A stretch of 64,000 nt of DNA, taken from NCBI GenBank assembly GCA_964455665.1, contig CAYVYL010000003.1, positions 32,498 through 96,497 of the forward strand, in the 5' to 3' direction. Both the position numbers and the translations under genes were made by a program. Origin of the DNA: Tichowtungia sp964455665 (lineage in GTDB: Bacteria; Verrucomicrobiota; Kiritimatiellia; Kiritimatiellales; Tichowtungiaceae). The notes below the pieces were generated by a model. It saw nothing but the letters and a program-made list of their open reading frames with translations. It had not been told where the DNA came from and made no database searches. This document shows, in pieces, positions 1 to 8,823 of this stretch. The stretch's first letter is position 1, and each line of letters opens with the position of its first letter.

Positions 1-56
1 TCGTTCGAGATCGAAATGGCCCGCCATGAGCGAGCTCGCAAAGCGAACGAGTCGAA

Positions 57-142
57 TGGTGCACCCGAGAGGAGTCGAACCTCCACGCCGTTGCCGGCAC
101 AAGGACCTGAACCTTGCGTGTCTGCCATTTCACCACGGGTGC
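57..142 (-). tRNA. tRNA-Leu (anticodon CAG)
   Basis: The reverse strand folds as a class II tRNA. The acceptor arm starts GCACCCG and pairs with CGGGTGC next to an encoded ACCA end. The anticodon stem CAAGG/CCTTG encloses loop TTCAGGT, giving anticodon CAG. A long variable arm follows (GTGCCGGCAACGGC region), then a TTCGACT T-loop. The CCA is encoded at 57-59. The class II form and anticodon agree on leucine. Confidence 0.95.
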
Positions 143-213
143 ATTTAGAAAGCGCGTAATTAAACAGGAACTATTTCCAAAGTCAACGCTTCCAAAACGA
201 TTTTCTTTCCTCC

Positions 214-242
214 TTGTTACTTCCCCCTGCCCTGCCTATACT
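214..242 (+). promoter_or_regulatory. Sigma-70-like promoter for the DUF4186 gene
   Basis: TTGTTA at 214-219 and TATACT at 237-242 are separated by 17 bp, a near-ideal sigma-70 arrangement. Transcription would start near 249, about 40 nt before the GTG at 292. This argues against the upstream TTG at 214 as the start codon, since it would coincide with the -35 box. Confidence 0.55.
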
Positions 243-291
243 TCGCTTCTTACTAGAGCAGATTTGTAGCAAACGGAAAGGTTCAGAAGTT

Positions 292-669
292 GTGCTGAAG
301 ATAGACGAAAAATCATGGAAAGCCCTGAAGACCAAGCTTGCCCGATCCAAGGTGATCGAAAAGTTGGACATGGGTGATTCCGAAAAAGAATACGTCCATT
401 CCCGCGGCGTCGACATTCTGCAGTTACACGCCGCCGACTTCGTCCGCAAGCGCCTTGCCCCGGCAGAGCCGAAAAATGACGGCCGTCAAACCCCGCTGAA
501 AGGACACCCCGTTTTTATCGCCCAGCACGCCACCGGAACCAGCGATCGAAAAAAACTTCAGAAATTCCACGGCATCAAACAAGGCGTCGAACTCACCGAT
601 AAAGAGATTTCCTACATTGTCGATGTCATTATCCTCTGGATCGAAGAACAGATCGGCAAACCCGCCTGA
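292..669 (+). CDS. DUF4186 family protein
   Basis: A 125-residue protein of unknown function. The block KRLAPAEPKNDGRQTPLKGH, followed by PVFIAQHATGT, a KFHGI motif and a C-terminal YIVDVIILWIEEQ helix, is what I recall as typical of DUF4186. I place the start at GTG 292: a GGAAAGG sits about 10 nt upstream and a good promoter at 214-242 precedes it. The reading frame also stays open upstream to a TTG at 214. No signal peptide or membrane segment is visible, so it is probably cytosolic. It stands alone, between a tRNA-Leu gene and the convergent efflux operon. The family usually carries a cysteine pair after the HAT motif (from memory); here TSDRKKL is found instead, so a metal-binding role may be lost. 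The family call is fairly safe; the function is unknown. Confidence 0.6.
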   Translation: MLKIDEKSWKALKTKLARSKVIEKLDMGDSEKEYVHSRGVDILQLHAADFVRKRLAPAEPKNDGRQTPLKGHPVFIAQHATGTSDRKKLQKFHGIKQGVELTDKEISYIVDVIILWIEEQIGKPA

Positions 670-758
670 TTTCTTAACCTTGCAGGCCTTGGCGAACCGC
701 GAAACGCCTCATCTGCGTTCTCACTTAATTCTGCAAACCCAACTTGTCCGCCAAAGCT

Positions 759-3700
759 TTAGCGAAGGAGGGTGTTATGGGCCCAGCCGCCGCCGAGGGC
801 TTTATAGAGGCGAATGAGCGACAGCGTACTTTCACTTTGGCTCTGCACCTGCTGATCTTCTAGTTGAAGCTGTGTGCGCTGCGCGTCGAGTACGGTATCG
901 AACGGTTCGAGTCCATTTTGATAGCGGTCATCCGCCAGATCGGCGGCGGTACGCGCAGCATCGGTCGCAGCGGTCAGCGCGTCGAGACGCAACTGCTCAT
1001 TGCGGAAGGCGGTCAGCGCGTCGCGCGTTTCCTGCACGGCGGAGAGCACACTTTTTTCATAAGCGGCTAGCGCCTTTTCCTGAAGCGCCGTCTGCGCTTT
1101 GACATTGTTGCGGATCTGCCCGCTATGGAAGATGGCCCAACGCACCGACGGCCCGAAGCTACTCGAATCATTGCCCGACTCGCTCAACCCAGAAAAGCTC
1201 AACGCCTCGACCCCAATCGAGCCGCTAAGCATCAGCTTCGGGAAATAATCGGACTTGGCGATTCCAATGCGGGCGGTCTGTTCGGCCAGCTTGCGCTCGG
1301 CAACCCGCACGTCAGGACGGCGACGCAACAGATCTGCCGGAATGCCGGTGACATCTTCCATTGAGCCCTCAGGAATTTTCCAATCCTTGGAATTTATGAC
1401 GCCGGAGGCGTTAAGTCGCTCATGCAGTGTGCCGGGCATTGCACCGGTCAGCACCGCCAGCGCGTTGAGCGTCCGCTCCACGCCGGTTGCGAGCGTTGGA
1501 ACTGTCGCGCGGGTGCTTTCGAGGTTGGCGCGCGCCTGCTGCAGAGCCAGTTCGTTGATCAGTCCGCTGTCGAAACGCGACTGAAGCAGGTCGAAGGTTT
1601 CCTGCTGTAACGCCAGATTTTCCTGAGCGACGCGCAAGCGCTGCTGGACGGCGCGCAGCTGCACATAGGCCTGAGCGGTTTCGGCGGCGAGCGATACGTC
1701 AATGTCGGCACGCATTGCGTCCTGCCCCTGAAGGGTTGCTTTGGCCGCTTCGCTAGCGCGGCGCACACCGCCGAAAATGTCGAGCTCCCACGCGGCATCG
1801 AAGCCGGCGCTGTAGAGATCGCCGTCAATTGCCATCGGTACTTCGTCACTCGGACTGCTACGCGAAAAACTTCCGAACGCATCGATTTGTGGACCGAACG
1901 AGGAGCGAACCGCTCCGAGCTGCGCACGGGCGGCACGCACCGAGGCGATGGCCGATTTTGCATCCGGGCTATTGGTCAGCGCCTCGCCGACCAGCTCGGT
2001 CAGCATCGGGTCGCCCAACGTGGTCCACCATTCGGCGGGTGTTTCGAATTGTGCGTTTCCAACCATTGGAAGTTCCGGCGGCTCATAATCAGGCCCAACG
2101 GTCAGACAACCGCCAAAGAAGAACGGAATCACGAAGATGAGTAGCAGATGAAGCTTGTCCGTGCGCAGGCGGATTTTATGCCCTTTTTCGCGCAGGGTCT
2201 GGAACAGCACGTAGAGCGCAGGGACCAAAACGATACCAAAAAGTGTGGCGGCCATCATGCCCCAAAAAACAGTCGTACCGATCGCGCGGCGCGCGGCAGA
2301 GCCGGCCCCATGCGCAACCACCATCGGGAAGATTCCAAGAATGAAAGTAAAGGCGGTCATCAGCACGGCGCGAAACCGCTGCCCAGCACCGTCGGCGGCG
2401 GCGTCAATAATTGAAAGCCCCTCCTCGCGCCGGGTTTTAGAAAACTCGACGATCAGAATCGCGTTTTTGCTGGCCAGACCGACTAGCAAAATCAGCCCGA
2501 GCTGAGCATAGATACTGAGCGGCATGTGCAGGACAAATAGGGCCGCCAACGCACCGAACGCCGCCACCGAGGTCGAGAGAATCACCGGCAGCGGAATCGT
2601 CCAGCTCTCGTATTGGGCGACGAGGAACAGGTAACCAAACACCAGCGCCATCACCATGAGAACCCCGGCGCCACCAGCGGCTTTGGCTTCCTGATAACTG
2701 AGTCCGGACCATTCCAGATTGTATCCCGCCGGCAGAGCCGTTTTGGACATCTCGTTAACTTTCGCCATCACTTCTCCACTGCTAAAAATCGGAATCAGCA
2801 TGGCGGTGATGGATGCGGACGAAAACTTGTTGTAGCGCTCGACGGTGCGCGGCGCGAGCGTCGGCGTGATGTTCAGTACGCTACCCAGAGGAACCATGGC
2901 TCCGGCGCGGCTTTTGACATACAGCGCTTCGATGTCCGCCCGCTGATCGCGGAAGATGCTGTCCGCCTGCACAACTACCCGGTTGACCTGACCCTCAAAG
3001 TTCACGTCATTGACATAGCGCGAACCAAAATTGTTCTGAAGCGCCGCAAAAATATCGCTGACGTCCACCTGCATCAGCGAGGCTTTCACGCGATCCACCT
3101 CCAGATAAAGATGCGGCGTGTTGGCGGCGTAACCGCTGAAGGCGAACATGGTCTCGGGCATCTGGTTGAGCTGCATCAAAAAGCTTTGCAGAACCCCATT
3201 GAGTTTTTGAGGATCATTGTCATCGATCGCCTGCAAACGAATGTCGAGACCGCCGCTGACGCCGAGCCCCATGATGGCGGGCGGCACAAAGGTGTTGATC
3301 TGCGCGCCAGGCACTGCCCCCAAACGACCCTGCAGTTTCTGCTGAAGGGCGGTCACCTCAAGCTCTGGACTTTGCCGTTTGTTCCAACTGTCGAGACCGA
3401 ACAGGAAAAAGGCCACGTTTTCGCCGGAACCACTCATCATACTGAACCCCGTCACTTCCACACAGAAAGCGACCCCCGGCTCTTCTTGAAGCGGCGTAAT
3501 TTCTGCCGCCATCAGTGCCTCGGTCTGTTCCCGAGTCGCGCCTTCCGGAAGTTGAACCGCGCCGAAGATCACGCCCTGATCCTCTTTTGGAAGGAAGGAG
3601 GTCGGGTTCATCGTACCCAGCAATACCGCCCCGCCCATGACGCCAAGCAAGATGACGGCCGTCAGCACGAGCCGCCGCGAGAGACTCGTGGCAGCGTGAA

Positions 3701-5264
3701 CGTAGTGCCCGCGCACGCGGCCGAGACCCGTGTTGAACCAGCGCAACGGACCGTGCTGCTTCGGTTTGATCACATGCAACAGAACCCCGCACAGCGCTGG
3801 GCTAAGCGTAAGCGCATTGACGGTTGAGAAAAAGACGGCGGCGGAAATGGCAACGGCGAACTGCTGATAGATTTTGCCGGTAATGCCGCTAACAAAACCG
3901 ATCGGCACAAAAATGGCGAGCAGCACCAGCGTGGTGGCAACGATCGCGCCAGTCACCTGCTCCATCGCTTTGATCGTGGCGGCTTTGTGATCGAGCCCCT
4001 CGACCTCCATCAGATGGAGCACACGCTCCACCACCACGATGGCATCGTCGACCACCAATCCGATGGCCAGCACGAGCCCGAATAAGGTCAACGTGTTAAT
4101 GCTGTAACCGAAGACCATCAACACGCCAAAGGTCGCGCACAGCGAAACGGGAATGGTCATCATCGGCACCAGCGTGGCACGCCAGTCCTGCAAAAAAATG
4201 TAGCAGACAATGATCACTAGAAAAATCGTCAGCAGCAGTGTGGTGGCGATCTCCCGAATACTAGAGCGGACAAAGTCGGTGGCATCGTACGGCAGAACAA
4301 TATCCATGCCGGAGGGGAAGCGGGCGCTCAGGCTATCGAGTTCCTCGCGCAGGGAGTCCATCGCTTCGAGCGCGTTGGAGCCGGCAGAACGGCTGACGCC
4401 GATGGCCACCGCACGCTTGCCGTTGTATTTGGCGCCGAACAGATAGCTGTCGGCCCCCTTCTCGATGCGGGCGACATCTTTGAGTGCGACCACCGCGCCG
4501 TCGCTACCTGTTCGCACCACGATGTCCTTGAAGCTTTTCACATCATTCAAACGCCCCTGAGCCTTGAGGGTGTACACCATGGCTCCATTGCCGGGCGCGC
4601 TGCCGACCGAACCGACCGAGGCTTGAATATTCTGGTTGCGGATCGCGGCGATCACATCGTCGGCACTCATGCCAAGCGCGGCGATACGGTCGGTATCCAT
4701 CCAAACGCGCATACTATATTTTGGCGCATAAACCTGAGCGCGACTGACGCCGGGAATGCGTTCGAGTGCGGGCTGAATTACCTTGTAGGTGTAATCGCTC
4801 AAATACAGTTCATCGCGCGAGTTGTCCGGCGACTGGACCATAATGAACCCGAGCATATCGGAGGATTCAGTTTCGACAGTGACGCCCTGTTGGGTGACTT
4901 CGCTCGGCAGCATCGGCTCCGCCTGCGCGACGCGGTTTTGCACCTGCACCTGAGCGATGTCGGGATCGGTGCCGACCTCGAAGGTGACGGTCAGCGCATA
5001 GCCGCCGGAACTATCGGATGACGACGACATATAAATCATGTTATCGACCCCGTTGACGGCGTCTTCGATGGGGCTGGCGACGGTGTTGGCCAGCACTTCA
5101 GCCCCCGCGCCCGGATAAGTCGCACGCACCACCACCTGCGGCGGCGTCACCTGCGGATACTGCGCAATCGGCAACGCCCGCATGGAGATGATCCCCGCCA
5201 GCGTCAATACAATGGAAATCACACCCGCCAACCGCGGACGTTCAATAAAAACTCTGGAAATCAT
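759..5264 (-). CDS. RND multidrug efflux permease fused to an OprM/NodT-type outer-membrane channel
   Basis: One 1501-residue reading frame holds two normally separate proteins. Residues 1 to about 1035 are an HAE1-type (AcrB/MexB-like) inner-membrane drug/proton antiporter. The proton-relay aspartates are present in GLVVDDAIVVVE and the relay lysine in GLASKNAILIVEF. Residues from about 1036 form a basic linker (REKGHKIRLRTDK), a hydrophobic stretch ending in a lipobox (FFGGC, Cys1053), and a complete NodT/OprM-type outer-membrane factor starting CLTVGPDYEPP and ending near LYKALGGGW. There is no ATG or GTG near the junction that could start a separate channel. The linker plus hydrophobic stretch looks like an internal lipoprotein signal peptide, so signal peptidase II could release the channel (inference). 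Two perfect TTCCAANNNTTGGAA repeats lie in frame in the channel half (1378-1392, 2057-2071). It is the last gene of the tetR-led operon. Confidence 0.93.
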   Translation of the reverse strand: MISRVFIERPRLAGVISIVLTLAGIISMRALPIAQYPQVTPPQVVVRATYPGAGAEVLANTVASPIEDAVNGVDNMIYMSSSSDSSGGYALTVTFEVGTDPDIAQVQVQNRVAQAEPMLPSEVTQQGVTVETESSDMLGFIMVQSPDNSRDELYLSDYTYKVIQPALERIPGVSRAQVYAPKYSMRVWMDTDRIAALGMSADDVIAAIRNQNIQASVGSVGSAPGNGAMVYTLKAQGRLNDVKSFKDIVVRTGSDGAVVALKDVARIEKGADSYLFGAKYNGKRAVAIGVSRSAGSNALEAMDSLREELDSLSARFPSGMDIVLPYDATDFVRSSIREIATTLLLTIFLVIIVCYIFLQDWRATLVPMMTIPVSLCATFGVLMVFGYSINTLTLFGLVLAIGLVVDDAIVVVERVLHLMEVEGLDHKAATIKAMEQVTGAIVATTLVLLAIFVPIGFVSGITGKIYQQFAVAISAAVFFSTVNALTLSPALCGVLLHVIKPKQHGPLRWFNTGLGRVRGHYVHAATSLSRRLVLTAVILLGVMGGAVLLGTMNPTSFLPKEDQGVIFGAVQLPEGATREQTEALMAAEITPLQEEPGVAFCVEVTGFSMMSGSGENVAFFLFGLDSWNKRQSPELEVTALQQKLQGRLGAVPGAQINTFVPPAIMGLGVSGGLDIRLQAIDDNDPQKLNGVLQSFLMQLNQMPETMFAFSGYAANTPHLYLEVDRVKASLMQVDVSDIFAALQNNFGSRYVNDVNFEGQVNRVVVQADSIFRDQRADIEALYVKSRAGAMVPLGSVLNITPTLAPRTVERYNKFSSASITAMLIPIFSSGEVMAKVNEMSKTALPAGYNLEWSGLSYQEAKAAGGAGVLMVMALVFGYLFLVAQYESWTIPLPVILSTSVAAFGALAALFVLHMPLSIYAQLGLILLVGLASKNAILIVEFSKTRREEGLSIIDAAADGAGQRFRAVLMTAFTFILGIFPMVVAHGAGSAARRAIGTTVFWGMMAATLFGIVLVPALYVLFQTLREKGHKIRLRTDKLHLLLIFVIPFFFGGCLTVGPDYEPPELPMVGNAQFETPAEWWTTLGDPMLTELVGEALTNSPDAKSAIASVRAARAQLGAVRSSFGPQIDAFGSFSRSSPSDEVPMAIDGDLYSAGFDAAWELDIFGGVRRASEAAKATLQGQDAMRADIDVSLAAETAQAYVQLRAVQQRLRVAQENLALQQETFDLLQSRFDSGLINELALQQARANLESTRATVPTLATGVERTLNALAVLTGAMPGTLHERLNASGVINSKDWKIPEGSMEDVTGIPADLLRRRPDVRVAERKLAEQTARIGIAKSDYFPKLMLSGSIGVEALSFSGLSESGNDSSSFGPSVRWAIFHSGQIRNNVKAQTALQEKALAAYEKSVLSAVQETRDALTAFRNEQLRLDALTAATDAARTAADLADDRYQNGLEPFDTVLDAQRTQLQLEDQQVQSQSESTLSLIRLYKALGGGWAHNTLLR

Positions 5265-5281
5265 GGTTAGCCCTCCGGGCT

Positions 5282-5341
5282 AGAAATTTGAAACCTGAAA
5301 CTTGAAATTTTCCCGCCTCCGGCGGGTCCGCCGCAGGCGGA
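5282..5341. repeat. Word repeat plus double GC hairpin between adaptor and RND genes
   Basis: Near-repeats of gaaacctgaaacttgaaat (5283-5310) are followed by two adjacent small hairpins: CCCGCC-TCC-GGCGGG (5312-5326) and TCCGCC-GCA-GGCGGA (5327-5341). On the minus strand the hairpins are not followed by a T-run, so a terminator between the two genes is unlikely. Similar word repeats occur elsewhere in the window, some inside genes. Confidence 0.6.
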
Positions 5342-5359
5342 AAACACTAAACCCGAAAC

Positions 5360-6472
5360 TCATTCCCCCATCACCTGAACCGTTGTGCCGGGAATGGCTT
5401 TCTGCACGCCATCGATGACCACCCGGTCGCCCGGCTTGAGTCCAGAGAGAATGATGGCATCCGGCCCAACCTGATCGCCGACTTCAACGCGGAGAATACC
5501 CACGATTCCGGCCTCATTAACGCTCAGCACATACGCGCCGTCCTGATCGACCAGCAACGCACGTTGCGGAATTTTGATTCCGGTTTCGCCCGCAGGATTG
5601 CTGAGCCGCACCGTCACGTAGCCGCCCGGCAACAGCAGTCCATCCTGATTGTCAAAGAGGTAGCGTACGGCAAGGGTGCCAGTCATCGGGTTAATGGCGT
5701 TGTCGTCAAAATCTTTTTTTCCAATGTTTGGAACTTGTGATGCGGGACGCATTAAAACCGATCCGTCCGCTAGGATGACCCGCGCTTCGAACGCTTCGGC
5801 ATCACCGGAAAGTTCCAACCTTCGGAACGCAAGATACTCGCGGTCGGTCTGCGAGAAAACCACGCGGATTGGGTCGACCTGCACAATGCGTGCAAGCTCG
5901 ATACTGGAGGGCGTCACAACATTACCCTTCTTGACCATCGCGGCGCCGATGCGGCCGCTGACCGGCGCTTTGATTTCTGTATAATTCAAATCAACCATCG
6001 CCAGTTCGTAGGCGGCTTTCCCACGCAGGGCTTCGCTCTCTGCTGATTCCAAGTCGGATGCGGACACGCTACGCACGTCGGCCTGCTTGAGGCGATCGTA
6101 GCGTTTTTGCGCACGGACCATTTCGGCTTCCGCTGCATTGGCGGTCGCCTGATAAGCGGAGTGATCGATGGTAAAGAGCAAGTCGCCCTCTTTCACAACA
6201 GAACCTTCCGTGAAATTCACCTGATCAATTTTTCCAGACACTTCGGGACGGATGATCACTTCCTGCATCGGCTCGACACGGGCAATACTTTCGTCAGCTG
6301 CGTTGAGCAGAGTTTCCTCCACGACAAGAACCTTCACCGTCGCCGGCGGCATCTGCATGCCGCCCATTCCCGGCGGCGGACCACCGCCGCCCATCATTCC
6401 TTTGGCACACCAGCCGAGCGCCACTCCGGCGACCACCGCGCCAACTGTTTTAAAAACTGCTTTTTTATTCAT
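5360..6472 (-). CDS. RND efflux periplasmic adaptor (membrane-fusion protein)
   Basis: A 370-residue AcrA/MexA-type adaptor that would bridge the RND permease and the outer-membrane channel encoded downstream. The N-terminus MNKKAVFKTVGAVVAGVALG is a signal/anchor, followed by a Gly/Pro/Met-rich linker. Next come the lipoyl half-motifs (VIIRPEVSGKIDQVNFTEGS, VKEGDLLFTID), an alpha-hairpin (ANAAEAEMVRAQKRYDRLKQ) and beta-barrel domains ending LKPGDRVVIDGVQ. I choose the ATG at 6472 because AAGGAGA precedes it by 8-9 nt. The upstream oxidoreductase frame nevertheless runs into it without a stop, so a fused product is possible. A perfect palindrome at 5719-5733 encodes VPNIGKK, and a one-mismatch copy at 5813-5827 encodes FRRLEL. 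Confidence 0.9.
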   Translation of the reverse strand: MNKKAVFKTVGAVVAGVALGWCAKGMMGGGGPPPGMGGMQMPPATVKVLVVEETLLNAADESIARVEPMQEVIIRPEVSGKIDQVNFTEGSVVKEGDLLFTIDHSAYQATANAAEAEMVRAQKRYDRLKQADVRSVSASDLESAESEALRGKAAYELAMVDLNYTEIKAPVSGRIGAAMVKKGNVVTPSSIELARIVQVDPIRVVFSQTDREYLAFRRLELSGDAEAFEARVILADGSVLMRPASQVPNIGKKDFDDNAINPMTGTLAVRYLFDNQDGLLLPGGYVTVRLSNPAGETGIKIPQRALLVDQDGAYVLSVNEAGIVGILRVEVGDQVGPDAIILSGLKPGDRVVIDGVQKAIPGTTVQVMGE

Positions 6473-7573
6473 GCCTGCTCTCCTTAATAAATTTCTGCTG
6501 CATAAAAGCCCCGCCACACGAGAGGGATAATCCGTGTACCCGGCAGCCCCGCCTTCATAAAATGTTTCTTCCTGCGGCTCATTCAGAGTCGCTCCTTCCG
6601 CATACCGTTCCGGCAAGTCGGGGTTGGCAATAAACAACTGGCCCCATGCCGCGGCATCGGCCTCACCAGACTCCACCAGCGCCTCGGCGTCTTCAAAACT
6701 GAGTTGCTGATTGGCGATAAACGGACCACCGAATTCTTTCTTCAACGCGGGAGCCAGCCGAGGCTCCGCCAACCCTTCGCGTGCAAAAAGAAATGCGATC
6801 TTGCGGCGTCCGGCTTCGCGGGCGATATAGCCAAATGTCGCGGCGGGATCCGAGTCGCTCATATCGTGAGCGTCGCTGCGCGGCGCGAGATGTAGTCCGA
6901 CTCGGTCAGCCCCCCAAACATCGATGACCTCATCAAGCACCTCCAACATCAATCGGGCACGATTTTCAATGGAACCCCCGTAACGATCCGTGCGCCGGTT
7001 CGTGCCGTTCTGCAAAAACTGGTCGAGCAGATAACCATTGGCTCCGTGCACTTCAACCCCGTCAAAACCGGCCGCTTTGGCATTTTCAGCTCCCCGACGA
7101 TAGGCTGCAACGATGGAAGAAATCTCTTCGGTTTCGAGCGCGCGCGGCGTTTCGAAGCCGCGCTTGGGACGCACCAGATTAATGTGCCCAGCGGGCCGGA
7201 TGGCACTAGGAGCAACGGGCAGCTCGCCGTCCAGATAGATCGGGTCGGAGATGCGTCCAACGTGCCAGAGCTGCAACAGGATGCGCCCGCCCGCCTGATG
7301 AACCGCCTGCGTCACCCACTTCCAACCTTCTACTTGCTCTGCGGACCAAATCCCCGGTGTATCTGGATAGCCGACCCCCATCGGCATGACCGAGGTCGCT
7401 TCCGAAAGAATCAGCCCGGCGGATGATCGCTGTGCGTAATACTCAGCCATCAGGGCGTTCGGGATGCGGCCCGCGCTGGCACGGCAGCGAGTAAGCGGAG
7501 CCATAACAAAGCGGTTCGGCAACGTCCAGGCTCCGATACGAACCGGTTGGAAAAGTAGATTAGATTGTTTCAT
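6473..7573 (-). CDS. Old Yellow Enzyme family NADH:flavin oxidoreductase, reading through into the adaptor gene
   Basis: About 367 residues of a NemA/OYE-type FMN-dependent ene-reductase: LFQPVRIGAWTLPNRFVMAP, QLWHVGRISDP, GFDGVEVHGANGYLLDQF, NRRTDRYGGSIENRARL, and a C-terminus GGAAGYTDYPS. Such enzymes reduce enones, nitro compounds or nitrate esters and often sit beside TetR repressors. Family members normally stop right after TDYP plus a few residues. Here the frame continues (RVAGLLCSRNLLRRAG) and enters the adaptor gene in frame. In the +1 frame a TAA lies just before the adaptor's ribosome-binding site, so a one-base indel near codon TDYPS would explain the read-through. The ATG overlaps the tetR stop (ATGA at 7570-7573), indicating translational coupling. 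Confidence 0.85.
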
Positions 7574-8196
7574 TGCGTGCTCCTTGTTTTCAAAGCTCCA
7601 TTCATGATGCAGTCAAAGCTGCTTGATACGGCTGATATCAAATCAATCTTCGGGCAGGCTCCTAGATAAATTTGAAGCAGGCCAATCCACTGCCCCGCCA
7701 GCGTAACCGCCAGTTGCCGAGCATCAATCCCTTCCCGAAACTGCCCCGCAATGTGCGGAGCACTCAGCACCGCCGCCAATTTTTCAAATGGATCGGTGCG
7801 CACCTGATGAAGAATATTGTGAGTTTCCGTCAACAGCTCCTCTGACCACTCCATTTGGAACATCATAAAAAACTCAAATTTTCTCAACTGCGGATCTTCC
7901 GCAACGACTCGGGCATGCTCGATAAAGGCTTGGCGGAAATCCTCCAGCGAACGGATCTCTGAAAAATGCGTCTGCACCCGTTCTTCTCGAAGAGTGCAAA
8001 AATGGTCCGTCATCGCCGCCAGCAACGCCGGTTTATTATTGAAGTGCCAGTACACCGCCCCGCGCGTCATGCCGATCCGCTTCGCAATATCACTGAACGT
8101 CGTTCGGGAAAATCCCTTTTCACTGAACAGATCCAGCGCCGCCATCAATATATTGGCCCGTGTTGTCGCCGCCTCTTCTTTTGTTTTTCTAGCCAT
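7570..8196 (-). CDS. TetR/AcrR family transcriptional repressor
   Basis: A 208-residue repressor. The N-terminal helix-turn-helix is canonical: TRANILMAALDLFSEKGFSR, then TFSDIAKRIGMTRGAVYWHF. The C-terminal ligand domain resembles the AcrR/TtgR group. I take the ATG at 8196 (MARKTKEEA) because AAGGAC lies 9 nt upstream; the longer frame would run through the operator. It is the first gene of the efflux operon and overlaps the oxidoreductase start by 4 nt. A perfect 22-bp palindrome between the -35 and -10 boxes of its promoter is the obvious operator, so the operon is probably autorepressed and induced when a toxic ligand binds the repressor. The ligand is unknown. Confidence 0.93.
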   Translation of the reverse strand: MARKTKEEAATTRANILMAALDLFSEKGFSRTTFSDIAKRIGMTRGAVYWHFNNKPALLAAMTDHFCTLREERVQTHFSEIRSLEDFRQAFIEHARVVAEDPQLRKFEFFMMFQMEWSEELLTETHNILHQVRTDPFEKLAAVLSAPHIAGQFREGIDARQLAVTLAGQWIGLLQIYLGACPKIDLISAVSSSFDCIMNGALKTRSTQ

Positions 8197-8223
8197 AATG
8201 CAGTCCTTAACCTTGAGGTGTAT

Positions 8224-8253
8224 GTTATACATACATACATGTATGTATGTCAA
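8224..8253 (-). promoter_or_regulatory. Promoter with embedded TetR operator
   Basis: Read on the minus strand, TTGACA (8248-8253) and TATAAC (8224-8229) are 18 bp apart. A perfect 22-bp palindrome at 8229-8250, made of repeated ACAT/ATGT units centred on ACATGT, fills the spacer. From memory it closely resembles the AcrR operator (TACATACATT...AATGTATGTA). Repressor binding would block RNA polymerase directly. Confidence 0.85.
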
Positions 8254-8314
8254 TAAGTTGTTTTCCAAAGTTTGAGAAAATTTTCCGCAGTTTTCCCAGA
8301 CATTGAAAAAGGAA

Positions 8315-8371
8315 CCCCGTGCCGCAATGCAGTTCGAAGATCCCGATCCTTCGGGATGCTTACAAGGGTTG
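8315..8371. repeat. Dispersed element of the GTGCCGCAAYGCAGTT family
   Basis: The segment reads gtgccgcaatgcagttcgaa followed by an inverted gatcc..cttcggg..gatgc motif. Related strings occur at 18060-18111 (intergenic) and 62965-63020 (inside rsmE), with a weaker match near 41618. I see no gene here. Confidence 0.5.
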
Positions 8372-8380
8372 GGAAAAAGA

Positions 8381-8821
8381 TCAGCCGACGGGTATGGGCT
8401 GCGGCTCTAGCGCGGGAGCGGACTCTTCGGCAGGAACCGGCTCCGCGCCAGCAGGAACAGATTCTTCTTCGTTGGGCTCGGGTACTTCCTGAACAGGAAC
8501 CAACTCCGCGTCGGCGGGTTCAAGTCTTTCGTCGGCGAGTTCGAGCTCTTCGTTGGCGAAACCCGCCTCCTCAGGCGGTGCGGACATCAGCCACTCTTTT
8601 ACAATCCCGGGCAGATAGGGCTCAATTCTCCCGTAATCCGCCCGGTAAAACTCAAAAATGAAGGCACTTTCAAAAAGCAACACCAGCAACACGCCGAGCA
8701 CAGCCAGCGAGGAAACCAGATCAAATCGTTTAAATTGAGGTTTTTCTTTCACAGGGAACAGCTTCGCCTTTTCACTTTCTTCTTTCAACTCCAAACGGTT
8801 TTCGGCATCCTGCGCTTTCAT
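8381..8821 (-). CDS. Hypothetical single-pass membrane protein with acidic Pro/Glu-rich tail
   Basis: A 146-residue protein not assigned to a family. A charged N-terminus (about 30 residues) is followed by one transmembrane helix (LVSSLAVLGVLLVLLFESAF), a short region, and a repetitive acidic tail of ELADERLEPADAELVP-like units rich in Glu, Pro, Ala and Val. The architecture suggests a type II membrane protein with an extended periplasmic tail. It is divergent from glyQS, with the start codons about 100 bp apart. An overlapping forward-strand frame (8272-8661) is arginine-rich and looks like its shadow. I am fairly confident it is real because the membrane segment and the composition are coherent. 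Confidence 0.6.
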   Translation of the reverse strand: MKAQDAENRLELKEESEKAKLFPVKEKPQFKRFDLVSSLAVLGVLLVLLFESAFIFEFYRADYGRIEPYLPGIVKEWLMSAPPEEAGFANEELELADERLEPADAELVPVQEVPEPNEEESVPAGAEPVPAEESAPALEPQPIPVG

Positions 8822-8823
8822 TT

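Noticed and set aside
2613..3827. 404-codon forward-strand frame antisense to the RND permease
   Set aside because: It is a shadow of a high-GC gene; it has no domain motif and the opposite strand shows clear RND signatures.
7966..8275. Forward frames opposite the TetR gene
   Set aside because: They are mirror frames across the operator and helix-turn-helix region and lack any motif.
8272..8661. 129-codon forward frame rich in Arg/Pro
   Set aside because: It opposes a better-supported membrane-protein gene and begins inside the TetR promoter and repeat region.
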